A stretch of DNA of 24,403 bases from IMG/VR virus record IMGVR_UViG_3300024346_000494, positions 1 through 24,403 of that record, one strand, 5' to 3'. The notes under the pieces were generated by a model. That model did no database searches, was not told where the DNA came from, and was given only the letters and a program-made list of their open reading frames with translations. How positions within the stretch are numbered: the stretch's first letter is position 1; the number at the start of each line of letters is the position of its first letter. Shown here piece by piece: positions 11,858 to 20,546 of this stretch. Source of the stretch: a virus. The translations under genes and the position numbers were made by a program.

Positions 11858-12288
11858 AGTATTATAGCCTCGCTTCCGTCTAGTTTCCTGTAAAATTTTG
11901 TTACAAACAAACGACCTTTCTGGGTTAATGCGTAACGAACCTTGTAGTTAAATCTGGTCATTTCAGAACGAAAGTATTCAGAAACCTCATCGTTTACCGT
12001 CTTGGTAAGTTTATCATACTTTTTATATAAATAATCTTTTCCAAGTAAAGGATATATAATCCGCTGCTTAAGTTTTAATTCGCTTTGAAGCATATGCTCA
12101 GATATTGCTTCTGCTGTAAAAAACTCATAGTCATAAGCAAACAATAGAAATTCCATTTCTGACGGACTAACGTCATAGTTTGTTGTCATGTCCCTTAAGC
12201 ACAACTTATAATACTTTAAGTAATTTGCTTTTATTTTATCTGTTGGCATATAAGCAAACTCTCTGGCTTTACTTGGCTTAGACATCAT
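11854..12288 (-). CDS. Winged-helix regulator (MarR/PadR-like)
   Basis: 144 aa. Residues 38-84 (DVSPSEMEFLLFAYDYEFFTAEAISEHM and KLKQRIIYPLLGKDYL, in parts) give the order helix, short strand at the turn, helix, recognition helix. They are followed by a wing (YKKYDKLTKTV) and the [YR]-ALTQKG-[RK]-x-[FL] element at 119-127 that closes many MarR-type wings, then a C-terminal helix. It likely binds DNA as a dimer. It is the only leftward gene in the late block, and its promoter faces that of the 12331 gene. That makes self-control or switching of the adjacent fibre gene a reasonable idea. Confidence 0.65.
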   Translation of the reverse strand: MMSKPSKAREFAYMPTDKIKANYLKYYKLCLRDMTTNYDVSPSEMEFLLFAYDYEFFTAEAISEHMLQSELKLKQRIIYPLLGKDYLYKKYDKLTKTVNDEVSEYFRSEMTRFNYKVRYALTQKGRLFVTKFYRKLDGSEAIIL

Positions 12289-12300
12289 TTGAATTTTAGT

Positions 12301-12308
12301 TAAATTTG
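12301..12308 (+). promoter_or_regulatory. Promoter -7 box (TAAATTTG) for 12331 gene
   Basis: Exact TAnnTTTG match 22 bases before the ATG at 12331. It faces a leftward box two bases away, the pair forming TAAATTTGTACAAAATTA. Confidence 0.5.
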
Positions 12309-12310
12309 TA

Positions 12311-12318
12311 CAAAATTA
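12311..12318 (-). promoter_or_regulatory. Promoter -7 box (TAATTTTG) for the wHTH gene
   Basis: Exact TAnnTTTG match on the minus strand, 22 bases before the regulator start at 12288. Both promoters occupy the same DNA, so only one could be used at a time. Confidence 0.45.
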
Positions 12319-12330
12319 AAAAAACTAGAC

Positions 12331-13359
12331 ATGGCTCAGTTAACTGGCAATAAAGTAAAAGATACATACGGTCAACTTCTTAAAGTACAAACTTCCGGAA
12401 TTACTACAACACGCAAAACCGTAGAAAGCGGAATCGGTGAAGCAACCGCCCTTAGCGTTGGAAGTACTAGTGTTGGATTAACAAACCCGTATGCAACATC
12501 AGTACCTTCAAGTAATACTTTAAGTACCGCCTTGTTTCTTGATACAGATGGCCAAATTAAAACAAGGTCGCTAGGAAACCAAGCATTTGAAAATCTTGCT
12601 CCAGTAACAGACTACGACACCGGGTGGATTGAAATGGATTCTTTTGATGGAGTAAGCGGTTTGTTTAAACTTGATTCAAATCCTAATGCACCTAAGTATA
12701 GAATTGTAAATAGACAAGTTTTTCTTAAAGGATTTTTTGTTCTTCCTGTAACATCTTTGTATCAAGACCAAAATTCTCCAGCGGTAAGTATTTATAGCGA
12801 TGTAGAAACCATTCAGTCTTCTACCCTCGCCACACTTAATACAGGCGTAACACCTACGGCAGATGGAAGAATTATTTTAAATAAAATTTTTAATAATGAT
12901 TTCTTTTATCTTGACGAAGATGAGCATGGCGCTTTGTTTCTTCCAATGTTTAGATATGGTGTAGACCCAACATCTACACGAAAGTTTATGTACAACACGT
13001 TTGCTGCTTTTAAATTTAACTCAGACTTAACTGCTGAAGTTCAGTCTATGCACTACTATGAGCAAGCGGGCCAAGTAAATGCTATCCCGATGCATCAATC
13101 GGCTACTCATGAAGTGATTAATAAGTTTATTGGAGGTTCCGGATATACGTTTATGAACTATGATGGTACTGGTCAATACTATACTCATTTCTTAAATAAT
13201 ACAGACAAACGCGCTGTTACTGATTCTAATGTTGAAATTCCATATACATTCTTAGGTGATGGGGCTGACATGAACACTTGGGGTGGTGTCATAGTTCCTT
13301 TGGACGGGATTAGTTTCTTTTTATCAAGAAACCTATCTTTGTCTCAAATTCACCCTTAA
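12331..13359 (+). CDS. Structural/fibre-type protein with KDTYG anchor motif
   Basis: 342 aa. The N-terminus LTGNKVKDTYGQLLKVQTSG matches the start of the 19857 protein (YIKDTYGNVLTIGTVSG), a shared segment that probably docks both to the same virion part. The region 10-90 is rich in S, T and G, as in fibre shafts; the rest (about 95-342) has many F/Y-rich strands typical of a globular beta head. No enzyme motif seen. It lies apart from the other fibre genes, next to the winged-helix regulator. Likely a head or tail fibre, or a receptor-binding component. Confidence 0.6.
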   Translation: MAQLTGNKVKDTYGQLLKVQTSGITTTRKTVESGIGEATALSVGSTSVGLTNPYATSVPSSNTLSTALFLDTDGQIKTRSLGNQAFENLAPVTDYDTGWIEMDSFDGVSGLFKLDSNPNAPKYRIVNRQVFLKGFFVLPVTSLYQDQNSPAVSIYSDVETIQSSTLATLNTGVTPTADGRIILNKIFNNDFFYLDEDEHGALFLPMFRYGVDPTSTRKFMYNTFAAFKFNSDLTAEVQSMHYYEQAGQVNAIPMHQSATHEVINKFIGGSGYTFMNYDGTGQYYTHFLNNTDKRAVTDSNVEIPYTFLGDGADMNTWGGVIVPLDGISFFLSRNLSLSQIHP

Positions 13360-13363
13360 TGAA

Positions 13364-13684
13364 ATGGAACTACCAGAAGAATTAATTAAAAAAATTCAAG
13401 AAAAGATTCTTGAGATTCAGGACTTAGTCAAGGATTTCAAAGTTGATGATTTTGAATATGTATTTATTGGAGGACAGTATAAAGAAGCAGAAGAAGGTTC
13501 TGATTTTAGTTCAATGGATGTAATCTACTCTATGAAAGTTAACTCCGAAGAATCTTTAGATGAGTACCTATCATTTGTGTCAAATGCTTATTCCGATGAA
13601 GTAAGAAATGAATTTCCAAAAGGAGACACTTCAGACATTAATTTTTGGCTGAACCTAGGAGATTCAGATGATAGCATAAATTAA
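13364..13684 (+). CDS. Acidic hypothetical protein, 106 aa
   Basis: Strongly acidic: an N-terminal helix (ELPEELIKKIQEKILEIQDLV) followed by strands and a D/S-rich end (NLGDSDDSIN). Starts 4 bases after the preceding stop. No family recognised. A small acidic helper or inhibitor is possible. Confidence 0.55.
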   Translation: MELPEELIKKIQEKILEIQDLVKDFKVDDFEYVFIGGQYKEAEEGSDFSSMDVIYSMKVNSEESLDEYLSFVSNAYSDEVRNEFPKGDTSDINFWLNLGDSDDSIN

Positions 13685-13689
13685 ATGAA

Positions 13690-13929
13690 ATGGATATTAT
13701 TAGAAAAATTATTATTGGGGACAACCCCAAGAACGCTATGGCGTACTATGTAGGTATGTCTATTGGCGAAAGTGAAGTATGTAATATTGAGTTTGATGAG
13801 CGTACCTTTCACATGACCGGAAATATTTGCTATGTTATTTACATTTCTACTCCAGATGTTGGTATTATGAGATGGAAAAAAATTGACAAGTGTCCGGTTA
13901 TCGTAGAGTACGATTGTAAATTCAATTAA
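13690..13929 (+). CDS. Hypothetical protein, 79 aa
   Basis: Begins MDIIRKIIIGDNPKN and continues with strands (CYVIYISTPDVGIMRWKK, CPVIVEYDCKFN). It contains four cysteines without CxxC spacing. Probably a small beta-rich domain. Sits between an acidic gene and the GroES-like gene with spacings of five and one base. Confidence 0.55.
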   Translation: MDIIRKIIIGDNPKNAMAYYVGMSIGESEVCNIEFDERTFHMTGNICYVIYISTPDVGIMRWKKIDKCPVIVEYDCKFN

Positions 13930-13930
13930 T

Positions 13931-14506
13931 ATGAATCCCTTAAGAGATTTTATTATACATCTTCCTAAGAAGGTTAATGATACTGTTAATGTAGGTGGGG
14001 TTGAACTTTATATGGAAACAAAGTTTGATGAGTTCAATCACCGCTACAATTTCGCTGAAATAACCGCTGTCCCAACAAAGTATAAATTGGGTGCTAAGGT
14101 AGGAGATACTCTCTATTTTCATCATCACATTATTAGTAATACTCAGTTATTTATATACGAAAACCACTATATTGTTTCATATTCAGAAGAGAATGGTTAT
14201 CATAACCATGCATACGCATATGAAACAGAAGATGGCCTTTATATGCTTGGAGACTGGGTATTTGTTGAAAGCATAAGCGAAAACAAAGAAGAAACTAGCG
14301 CTTCCGGATTAATAGTTAGTTTATCTAAACCGGAAGAAAAAGAAGGAAGATTGCTTTATATAAACAAAGCAACTGAAGAGATGGGATTAAAAGTTGGAGA
14401 TGTAATTGGATTTTCTAAAAATTCAGATTATCAGATGACTCTCAAAGACGGAAGAAAAGTTTGGAGAATGAGAAATGATGACTTAATGTATGTCAAAGAA
14501 AATTGA
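13931..14506 (+). CDS. GroES-like co-chaperonin, probably two domains
   Basis: 191 aa. The first half (about 1-112) has FIIHLPKKVNDTVNVGGVEL, then a mobile-loop-sized segment, VPTKYKLGAKVGDTLYFHH and a final strand LGDWVFVE. This is the order of a GroES fold: entry strand, P-containing turn, K-[VL]-GD-x-[VL]-x-F. The second half (about 118-191) repeats the theme: GLIVSLSKPEEKEGRLLYIN, GLKVGDVIGFSKNSDY, then VWRMRNDDLMYV, close to the GroES ending where the R/E-DD-[IL] strand closes the barrel. Phage GroES-like proteins (T4 gp31 and others) help host GroEL fold the capsid protein. A two-domain form is unusual. Confidence 0.55.
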   Translation: MNPLRDFIIHLPKKVNDTVNVGGVELYMETKFDEFNHRYNFAEITAVPTKYKLGAKVGDTLYFHHHIISNTQLFIYENHYIVSYSEENGYHNHAYAYETEDGLYMLGDWVFVESISENKEETSASGLIVSLSKPEEKEGRLLYINKATEEMGLKVGDVIGFSKNSDYQMTLKDGRKVWRMRNDDLMYVKEN

Positions 14507-14783
14507 ATTCACAACACTTGATGCAGCCTATAGATTAATGAAGTCTATGGAGATTGCTATTGATAATATGATTACAGAAATACGAAAACCTGTTGACCAA
14601 GAACTTAGTGGTTCTCAACGAAAAGCAGAACTACAGTCAATAAAACAAACGGCAGTAGATGCACGTGAATTATTGCAAGAGCGGCAAAGACTAGAGGGAC
14701 TCATTAAAGAACTTTCTGATTCTGGCAACATAAGCGATGCTTCAGATTTTTCTGGCGGTTTTGCAGAGCAGTTTAGTAAATAA
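14490..14783 (+). CDS. Small helical protein before terminase (possible TerS role)
   Basis: 97 aa. A helical segment (TLDAAYRLMKSMEIAIDNM) is followed by a coiled-coil-like helix (SQRKAELQSIKQTAVDARELL, in part, to RLEGLIKELSDS) and a flexible tail. It overlaps the end of the GroES-like gene by 17 bases and ends four bases before the likely terminase start. Small terminase subunits often sit here and are helical, but no DNA-binding helix-turn-helix is evident. The role is a guess from position. Confidence 0.5.
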   Translation: MSKKIEFTTLDAAYRLMKSMEIAIDNMITEIRKPVDQELSGSQRKAELQSIKQTAVDARELLQERQRLEGLIKELSDSGNISDASDFSGGFAEQFSK

Positions 14784-14787
14784 AAGC

Positions 14788-16914
14788 GTGGCTGGATTAG
14801 TAGAAATAAAAGGATACGATGATTTTATCGTCAACTTATGTCCTGACGGAACGGCTGGAGAAGTCAATCTATTGGCTGACATTTATATTCAATTTCCTAA
14901 ACAGCCTTCATCTGATTTAATTTTATTTTCCAACCTTCCCAAAGAAGAACAATATTGGAAAAGAATTGAGCCTCCTACTGACTTAACTAAAATTAGGTCT
15001 ATGGATGAATGGTCGGAAATGCCTAGAGAGTTTAGAGAAAAATACTCATCTTATATTAAAGAAGAATTTAGAAGAAGAAGGCATGGTGTATGGTTCATGA
15101 ATAATGGTGTTCCAACATACATTACAGGAAGACACTATATGATGCTTCAATGGAGTAAGATTGACATTGGGTATCCAAACTATTTGGCCTTTCAAAGAGA
15201 TTTGTTTCTTCATGAAGCAGCGTGCGAACTTGACCCAAGAAGTCTTGGACAGTTATACACAAAGTGTAGACGTTCTGGATACACAAATATGTCAGCCTGC
15301 ATACTTGTAGATGAGGCTACACAAGTAAAGGACAAACTATTAGGCATAATGTCTAAAACAGGTAAAGATGCTCAAGAAAACATTTTTATGAAAAAGGCTG
15401 TGCCTATCTTTTTGTCTTATCCTTTTTTCTTTAAACCAATTCAAGACGGTACTACAAATCCCAGAATGGAACTAGCATTTAGAGAACCATCTAAGCGAAT
15501 TACAAAAAAGAATAAAACATCACAAAGAGGCGAGGCTCTTAATACAATTATCAATTGGAAGAACACAACCAATAACGCTTATGACGGTGAAAAATTACAT
15601 TATCTTTATCTTGACGAATCAGGAAAATGGGAAAAACCAACTGACATAAGAGAGTCTTGGCGGATTCACAGAACGTGTTTAATTGTTGGTAGGAAAGTTG
15701 TAGGTAAAGCGTTGGTTGGGTCTACAGTAAACCCATTAGAAAAAGGAGGAAAGGAATTTAAAGAACTCTGGAGAGATTCAGACCCTAAAGAAAGAAATGC
15801 AAATGGAAGAACGAAAACAGGATTATACAGGATATTTGTTCCGGCTTATCAGGCCCTTGAAGGATTTTTTGATAAATACGGCAACGCCGTGGTTGAAGAC
15901 CCAGATAAACCTTTTATTGGGCTTGATGGAGAGGTTATTAGTATTGGTGCTAAAACTTATCTTAAAAATGAGCGTGATGCTCTTAAACATGATGCTCGTG
16001 AACTTAATGAGGTTATACGACAATTTCCTTTTACCACAGATGAAGCGTTTCGGGACTCTATTGAAGGGAGCCTTTTTAACATCGGTAAGATATATGAGCA
16101 GATTACCTATAATGAGACATTGTATCCAAGCCCTATCCGCGTTGGTAACTTTGTTTGGAAGGATGGTAAGCCTGATACGGAAGTAATATTTGTTCCAGAC
16201 CCTAATGGTAGATGGAGAATAAGTTGGCTTCCAAAAAAAGAAAATAGAAACATTAAAGAATATAAAGGCAGTAAGTTAGTTGCACCTAAATCTGATATTG
16301 GAGTTGGAGGAGTTGACTCGTATGACATTGATGCCACTGTTGACGGGCGCGGCTCTAAGGGTGCTTGCCATTTATATACTAAGTTTAATATGGAAGCACC
16401 TCCGAATACCTTTGTTGCAGAATATGCGAGTAGGCCTCCTTTGGCTAAAATATTTTACGAAGATGTTTTAATGGCTGCATTCTTTTATGGATTTAGTTTA
16501 TTAATAGAAAATAACAAATACGGCATTGTTAGATACTTTGAAAGCAGGGGTTACGATGGATACTTAATGGAAAGACCTGAACATTTAGGTGGTTCAACAT
16601 CTAAAGTAAGCGTTAAAACAAAAGGCATTCCTTCAAACTCTCAGGATGTTATTCAGGCCCATGCTCAGTCTATTGAAGCGTACATTCATAACCATGTTGG
16701 ATACAATGAGTCTACCGGTGAGTACGGAAAAATGTACATGGACAAAACTCTTGAAGATTGGATTGGATATAAAATAGACAATAGAACAAAGTTTGACTTA
16801 ACAATTAGTTCAGGCTTAGCGCTTCTTGCTGCACAAAAAACAAAAATTAAAGAGAGGTCAACGGACTTTTCAGAGAAAAAATTCCTACGAAGGTATAAAG
16901 ACACTATACGTTAA
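14788..16914 (+). CDS. terL: Terminase large subunit
   Basis: 708 aa from the GTG at 14788-14790, four bases after the preceding stop; a longer in-frame ATG at 14737 would overlap it. Numbered from the GTG start, a Walker-A-like CRRSGYTN is at 160-167, where packaging ATPases of this group use R-x-x-[GS]-x-[TS]. Walker B LHYLYLDES is at about 271-278 with D276 and E277, and the coupling motif LVGSTVNP is near 310. The nuclease half has GVGGVDSYDID around 505-514 with a candidate metal ligand and IENN near 573-576. The enzyme pumps and cuts DNA into the prohead at the portal, encoded next. The length of about 700 aa is typical of Bacteroidota-phage terminases. Confidence 0.88.
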   Translation: MAGLVEIKGYDDFIVNLCPDGTAGEVNLLADIYIQFPKQPSSDLILFSNLPKEEQYWKRIEPPTDLTKIRSMDEWSEMPREFREKYSSYIKEEFRRRRHGVWFMNNGVPTYITGRHYMMLQWSKIDIGYPNYLAFQRDLFLHEAACELDPRSLGQLYTKCRRSGYTNMSACILVDEATQVKDKLLGIMSKTGKDAQENIFMKKAVPIFLSYPFFFKPIQDGTTNPRMELAFREPSKRITKKNKTSQRGEALNTIINWKNTTNNAYDGEKLHYLYLDESGKWEKPTDIRESWRIHRTCLIVGRKVVGKALVGSTVNPLEKGGKEFKELWRDSDPKERNANGRTKTGLYRIFVPAYQALEGFFDKYGNAVVEDPDKPFIGLDGEVISIGAKTYLKNERDALKHDARELNEVIRQFPFTTDEAFRDSIEGSLFNIGKIYEQITYNETLYPSPIRVGNFVWKDGKPDTEVIFVPDPNGRWRISWLPKKENRNIKEYKGSKLVAPKSDIGVGGVDSYDIDATVDGRGSKGACHLYTKFNMEAPPNTFVAEYASRPPLAKIFYEDVLMAAFFYGFSLLIENNKYGIVRYFESRGYDGYLMERPEHLGGSTSKVSVKTKGIPSNSQDVIQAHAQSIEAYIHNHVGYNESTGEYGKMYMDKTLEDWIGYKIDNRTKFDLTISSGLALLAAQKTKIKERSTDFSEKKFLRRYKDTIR

Positions 16915-16934
16915 TATATCATTGTGATTTTCAA

Positions 16935-16942
16935 TATATTTG
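16935..16942 (+). promoter_or_regulatory. Promoter -7 box (TATATTTG) for portal gene
   Basis: Exact TAnnTTTG match followed by CA, 24 bases before the portal ATG, in the 52-base gap after the terminase stop. No -33 box at the expected spacing. Confidence 0.55.
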
Positions 16943-16966
16943 CACAATACAATAGAATCCCATAAT

Positions 16967-19402
16967 ATGGACAGTAACCAGAATAAAAAGTTCGGGACTT
17001 TTCCAGACCCTTTTGCAGACCACGTCATAAAGTCTTCTAAAGGTTACGGACTTAAATACGCCAAGGCAATTGAGTCTCAATGGGGCAATGCGGACTCACA
17101 TACATCTTTGTACAGACAAAGACTAAAGAAATTTGAAGAGTCTAGAGATTATGCTGCTGGAACTCAAGATACAAATATATACAAACAAATCCTAAATAGC
17201 CTTGACCCAAATAATGGAGATGGCACGCTTTTGAATATTGACTGGTCTCCGGTTCCGATTATTCCAAAGTTTGTAAAAATTGTAGTAAATAAAATTTTAT
17301 CCAAGAAGCCATACCCAAATGTGGAGGCTATTGACCCGGTATCTCTTACTGAAAAAGAGTTTGAAAAAAACAAAATTCTTTTTACTCTTGAAAATAAAGA
17401 GATGATGCAGGAACTTGAGAACGCTGGACTTAAAGTTCCAGTTAATCTCAAATCTCTTCCTGAAACATCTGAAGAAGCAGAAATCTTTTTTGAAACTCAT
17501 ATTAAAATTGCAAGTGAAATTGCTGCACAGATTGCAACAAACTTAACACTTGAGTGGAATGAGTTTAATGATACTATCTACAGAAGGGCTGTAGAAGATT
17601 TAGTTACATGCGGTATGGCTGTAATTAAAAGAGAAAATGACCCTAACTATGGTATTCGTGAAACGTATGTAGACCCCGCATACTTTATTCACTCTTATAC
17701 TGAAGACGCAACCTTTTCTGATTTGGTCTACGCTGGACATATTAAAAGAATGTCCATTAATGATTTAAAAAGAATCGTAGGTAATGAACTTACTGAGGAG
17801 CAATACGAAAAAATTGCTAATCAGGTAAAGAACAAATACAATAACGACCCAAGAAGATTTGGAAGTTCTCAGTTTGATACTAACACTAGCAAACAAGTAT
17901 TTGGTTATGATGAGTTCCTTATTGAAGTTCTTGACTTTGAATTTCTCACCGTTGATAATGTATTTTACGAAGAGAAACAATCCAGATTTGGTAATGTCGG
18001 ATTTTACAACAAAGGTTTTGCTTACACCCCGCCTCAAGGCTCTGTATTTGACAGAAAGCCCGTTAATATGCAGACTGCTACAGTCTATGGAGGCACTTAC
18101 ATTATGGGTTGTGAGTATATAGTAAAATATGGAATGAAGAACAACATTCCTAAAAATATTCACGACATCTCAAGAGCAAGGCTTTCTTATTCTGTTGCTG
18201 CAACAAATATCCGCAGAATGATTCCCAAGTCTATGGTTTCGGGGATTATTGGATTTGCTGACCAACTTCAAATTACACATCTTAAAATTCAACAGGCAAT
18301 TGCTAAAGCAAAACCAGACGGAATTATTGTTGATATTGAAGGACTTGAAAATGTTCAACTTGGAATGGGTGGCGAACTTCAGCCACTTGATATTCAAGAC
18401 ATTTATGAGCAAACCGGTATATTTTATTACCGCTCAAAGAATCCAGAAGGCGGATTCCAAAATCCTCCTATCAGAACAATTGATAACCAAATTCGCAACA
18501 TCAACGAACTAATAGCCTTGTATAATCACTACTTAAGAATGATTCGTGATGCTACGGGAATTAATGAGGTGATGGATGGAACTACTCCAAAAGGGGAGCA
18601 ACTTGTCGGAGTAAGAGAACAAGCAATGAATGCTGGCAATAATGCTATCTATGATATTACTCATGCGTCACTTGTTCTGTATAGAAAAGTTTGTGAAGAT
18701 GTTGTTAGATGCATTCAGATTCTACCTAAACAATCTGTTATTTACAAAGTGTACGAAAAGGCTATTGGTAAAGAGTCTATGAAGGTTCTTAATCAATTCA
18801 GAGATTTACCTATGTACAATTTTGGTATCAAGGTTGTTACAGAGATGAATGAAATTGATAGGGTTCTTTTAGAACAAAACATTCAACAGTCTTTGGCTCA
18901 AAAAGAGTTAGACATTGAAGACGCTATTGCAATTCGCAGACTCAAAGATATTGACCAGGCCGAAAGACTTCTTGTTGTAAGACGGAAGAAAAGAATTGCT
19001 AGACTTCAAGAGCAGAATCAGCAAAACATAATGGCTCAGGCTAATGCTAACGCTCAGACTCAACAGATGGCTTCCCAGTCTAAGTCTCAAGAAATTCAAC
19101 TTACTGGTCAAGTAAAAGCGCAAATTTCTCAACTTGAAGCCCAACTTGAAATTCAAAAAATGCAAATGCAGCATCAGTTCAACATGGAACTTGAAAGAAT
19201 TAAAACTGAGACTTCTGCATTTATGAAACAATCTGACCATCAGATGCGTACTCAAATTGAAAATAAAAGAGAAACCGCAAAAGATGAAAGAGTTAAAAAA
19301 CAAGCAATTGAGCAGTCTAAACTCATTTCTCAAAGACAAGGCAATAGAGACGAACTCCAAGAGCCTGAAGAAGACCTTCTTTCTCAGTTGATGGGCATGT
19401 AA
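16967..19402 (+). CDS. Portal protein
   Basis: 811 aa from ATG 16967-16969; an upstream in-frame TTG falls inside the promoter box. Evidence is position right after terL, large size, and sequence layout. A mixed N-terminal domain has an early SWNAD/SxYRQRLKKFEESRDYAAG-like segment. A core carries IDWSPVPIIPKFVKIVVNKI and a long helix-turn region (IYEQTGIFYYRSKNPEGG, then INELIALYNHYLRMIRDATGI). A C-terminal tail of about 170 residues is rich in Q, A and K and likely coiled coil, ending EEDLLSQLMGM. The dodecameric portal ring is the DNA gate and binds the terminase. A diverged copy of its last codons recurs at 20871-20927. Confidence 0.82.
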   Translation: MDSNQNKKFGTFPDPFADHVIKSSKGYGLKYAKAIESQWGNADSHTSLYRQRLKKFEESRDYAAGTQDTNIYKQILNSLDPNNGDGTLLNIDWSPVPIIPKFVKIVVNKILSKKPYPNVEAIDPVSLTEKEFEKNKILFTLENKEMMQELENAGLKVPVNLKSLPETSEEAEIFFETHIKIASEIAAQIATNLTLEWNEFNDTIYRRAVEDLVTCGMAVIKRENDPNYGIRETYVDPAYFIHSYTEDATFSDLVYAGHIKRMSINDLKRIVGNELTEEQYEKIANQVKNKYNNDPRRFGSSQFDTNTSKQVFGYDEFLIEVLDFEFLTVDNVFYEEKQSRFGNVGFYNKGFAYTPPQGSVFDRKPVNMQTATVYGGTYIMGCEYIVKYGMKNNIPKNIHDISRARLSYSVAATNIRRMIPKSMVSGIIGFADQLQITHLKIQQAIAKAKPDGIIVDIEGLENVQLGMGGELQPLDIQDIYEQTGIFYYRSKNPEGGFQNPPIRTIDNQIRNINELIALYNHYLRMIRDATGINEVMDGTTPKGEQLVGVREQAMNAGNNAIYDITHASLVLYRKVCEDVVRCIQILPKQSVIYKVYEKAIGKESMKVLNQFRDLPMYNFGIKVVTEMNEIDRVLLEQNIQQSLAQKELDIEDAIAIRRLKDIDQAERLLVVRRKKRIARLQEQNQQNIMAQANANAQTQQMASQSKSQEIQLTGQVKAQISQLEAQLEIQKMQMQHQFNMELERIKTETSAFMKQSDHQMRTQIENKRETAKDERVKKQAIEQSKLISQRQGNRDELQEPEEDLLSQLMGM

Positions 19403-19434
19403 AATATTGGTTTTAAGTAAGTTGTATATTTGCA
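19382..19434 (+). repeat. 53-bp direct repeat, copy A (portal 3' end + promoter)
   Basis: Covers the last seven portal codons (SQLMGM and stop), the short gap and the TATATTTGCA box. It matches 20907-20959 at 52 of 53 positions (T/G at 19418). Confidence 0.92.
19425..19432 (+). promoter_or_regulatory. Promoter -7 box (TATATTTG) for 19469 gene
   Basis: TAnnTTTG match followed by CA, inside the 53-bp repeat. The leader to the ATG at 19469 is about 30 bases and almost only T-rich, with no ribosome-binding purine run, which fits Bacteroidota-style initiation. Confidence 0.6.
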
Positions 19435-19468
19435 TAAACCATTTGTTTTATTTGTTTTTTCTTTTATT

Positions 19469-19738
19469 ATGTCTTACTTGAACATTATTGCTCCAGCAAA
19501 TCACGCCCTGCAATCATTTGGGCAGTCTGGATTTAGACTTATTGACCCTACTGTTACTGTAAATCCAGAGGGCGAGTTTTACAGAGTTATCTATGCTTTA
19601 GATGATTCTATTATTTCTACTGTTTCTGCTAAAGGAGATTCTTTATCAAGCATTCCCGTACTTGCTGGCGCTGTTCTTTATGGACTTTTCAGTGAAGTTT
19701 ATTGTGAGACTGGTGTAATCATTGCATACATCGCCTAA
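19469..19738 (+). CDS. Small structural-region protein, 89 aa
   Basis: Start ATG 19469-19471; upstream frame extension into the promoter was rejected. Sequence MSYLNIIAPANHALQSFGQSGF..., then beta segments (GEFYRVIYALDDSIISTVSAKGDSL) and a hydrophobic C-terminal part (AGAVLYGLFSEVYCETGVIIAYIA). Probably a small all-beta domain attached to the virion. No named family recognised. Its stop shares a base with the next ATG (TAATG). Confidence 0.6.
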   Translation: MSYLNIIAPANHALQSFGQSGFRLIDPTVTVNPEGEFYRVIYALDDSIISTVSAKGDSLSSIPVLAGAVLYGLFSEVYCETGVIIAYIA

Positions 19739-19860
19739 TGTTATTGGGTCTTGGATTGCAGTTAAATCTGCTAAAAGGAAGAATCAAGCAGGCCTTGAAA
19801 ATCTGGAACATCAGAAATAAAAAATGGAATACTGAAACCTCTAAATGGAATCATAGATGA
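19738..19860 (+). CDS. 40-aa protein, translationally coupled
   Basis: ATG at 19738 shares its A with the preceding stop, and its TGA at 19858-19860 overlaps the next ATG by 4 bases. The product begins with a leucine/glycine-rich stretch (MLLGLGLQLNLLKG) and continues with a basic, tryptophan-containing helix (KQALKIWNIRNKKWN). An amphipathic membrane-active peptide or a small assembly factor are both possible. The overlaps on both sides are the main evidence that it is real. Confidence 0.5.
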   Translation: MLLGLGLQLNLLKGRIKQALKIWNIRNKKWNTETSKWNHR

Positions 19861-20546
19861 AACTCACAGACGAATATATTAAAGACACATACGGAAACGT
19901 CCTTACCATTGGAACCGTTTCTGGGCATCCAGTATCCGGAGTATTGTTTAATGGATATGGAGATACAATTGAGTCTATTGAAATTAAACATGGCGCTTTT
20001 CCTGCTACAAGCGTAAAAGTAACAAGCACTGTACATGGATACTCTTTGCTTTTAGGAGGTAGCGACATTTGGTTTACAAGACCATATCAAAACTCTTACA
20101 TTAGAGCAGCAGCCCTTGGTTCTGAAATTCGCTTTACTGCAAGTAACGCAACGCTTCACGACAAAAGCCCAATTACTATTAAACCAAATGGTAATGTACT
20201 TATTAATACAACCATTGATTCTGGATATAATCTTAGAGTAAATGGCACGCTTACTTCGGGAAGTTTAGATGTAGATGATGCTATTGTTGCTGATTCTGTT
20301 ACGGCTGTTTCTTTAGTTGGTGATGGAATTCAATCAAACTCTACTGTTACTGCTACTGACTTTATTGCAAGTGGAATTTTAGATGCTTCAGGAATTAGAA
20401 CTCTCGCACCTCTTAACGAGCAACAAGTTGCTGAAATTCGTTTTGGAGACGTTGCAGCCTCTGGTACTCAAATTGTTTTAGACAATGTTAATTATATCCC
20501 TATTGAAATTAACGGGATTACATTTAAACTTCTTATTTCTTTATAA
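19857..20546 (+). CDS. Fibre-like protein with KDTYG anchor
   Basis: 229 aa. The N-terminal EYIKDTYGNVLTIGTVSG matches that of the 12331 protein. Residues 105-135 (ITIKPNGNVLINTTIDSGYNL then RVNGTLTSGSLDV) follow the P-x-GNV-x-I-x-T ... L-x-V-x-G pattern common in trimeric phage fibre shafts. The C-terminal part (from about 185, NEQQVAEIRFGDVAASG...) looks like a small beta tip. Likely a short fibre or adaptor involved in host contact. Coupled by overlaps to genes on both sides. Confidence 0.65.
   Translation: MKLTDEYIKDTYGNVLTIGTVSGHPVSGVLFNGYGDTIESIEIKHGAFPATSVKVTSTVHGYSLLLGGSDIWFTRPYQNSYIRAAALGSEIRFTASNATLHDKSPITIKPNGNVLINTTIDSGYNLRVNGTLTSGSLDVDDAIVADSVTAVSLVGDGIQSNSTVTATDFIASGILDASGIRTLAPLNEQQVAEIRFGDVAASGTQIVLDNVNYIPIEINGITFKLLISL

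Noticed and set aside
16940-16966. Upstream TTG start for the portal gene
   Set aside because: The TTG is part of the TATATTTG promoter box, so it would not be present in the message as a usable start.
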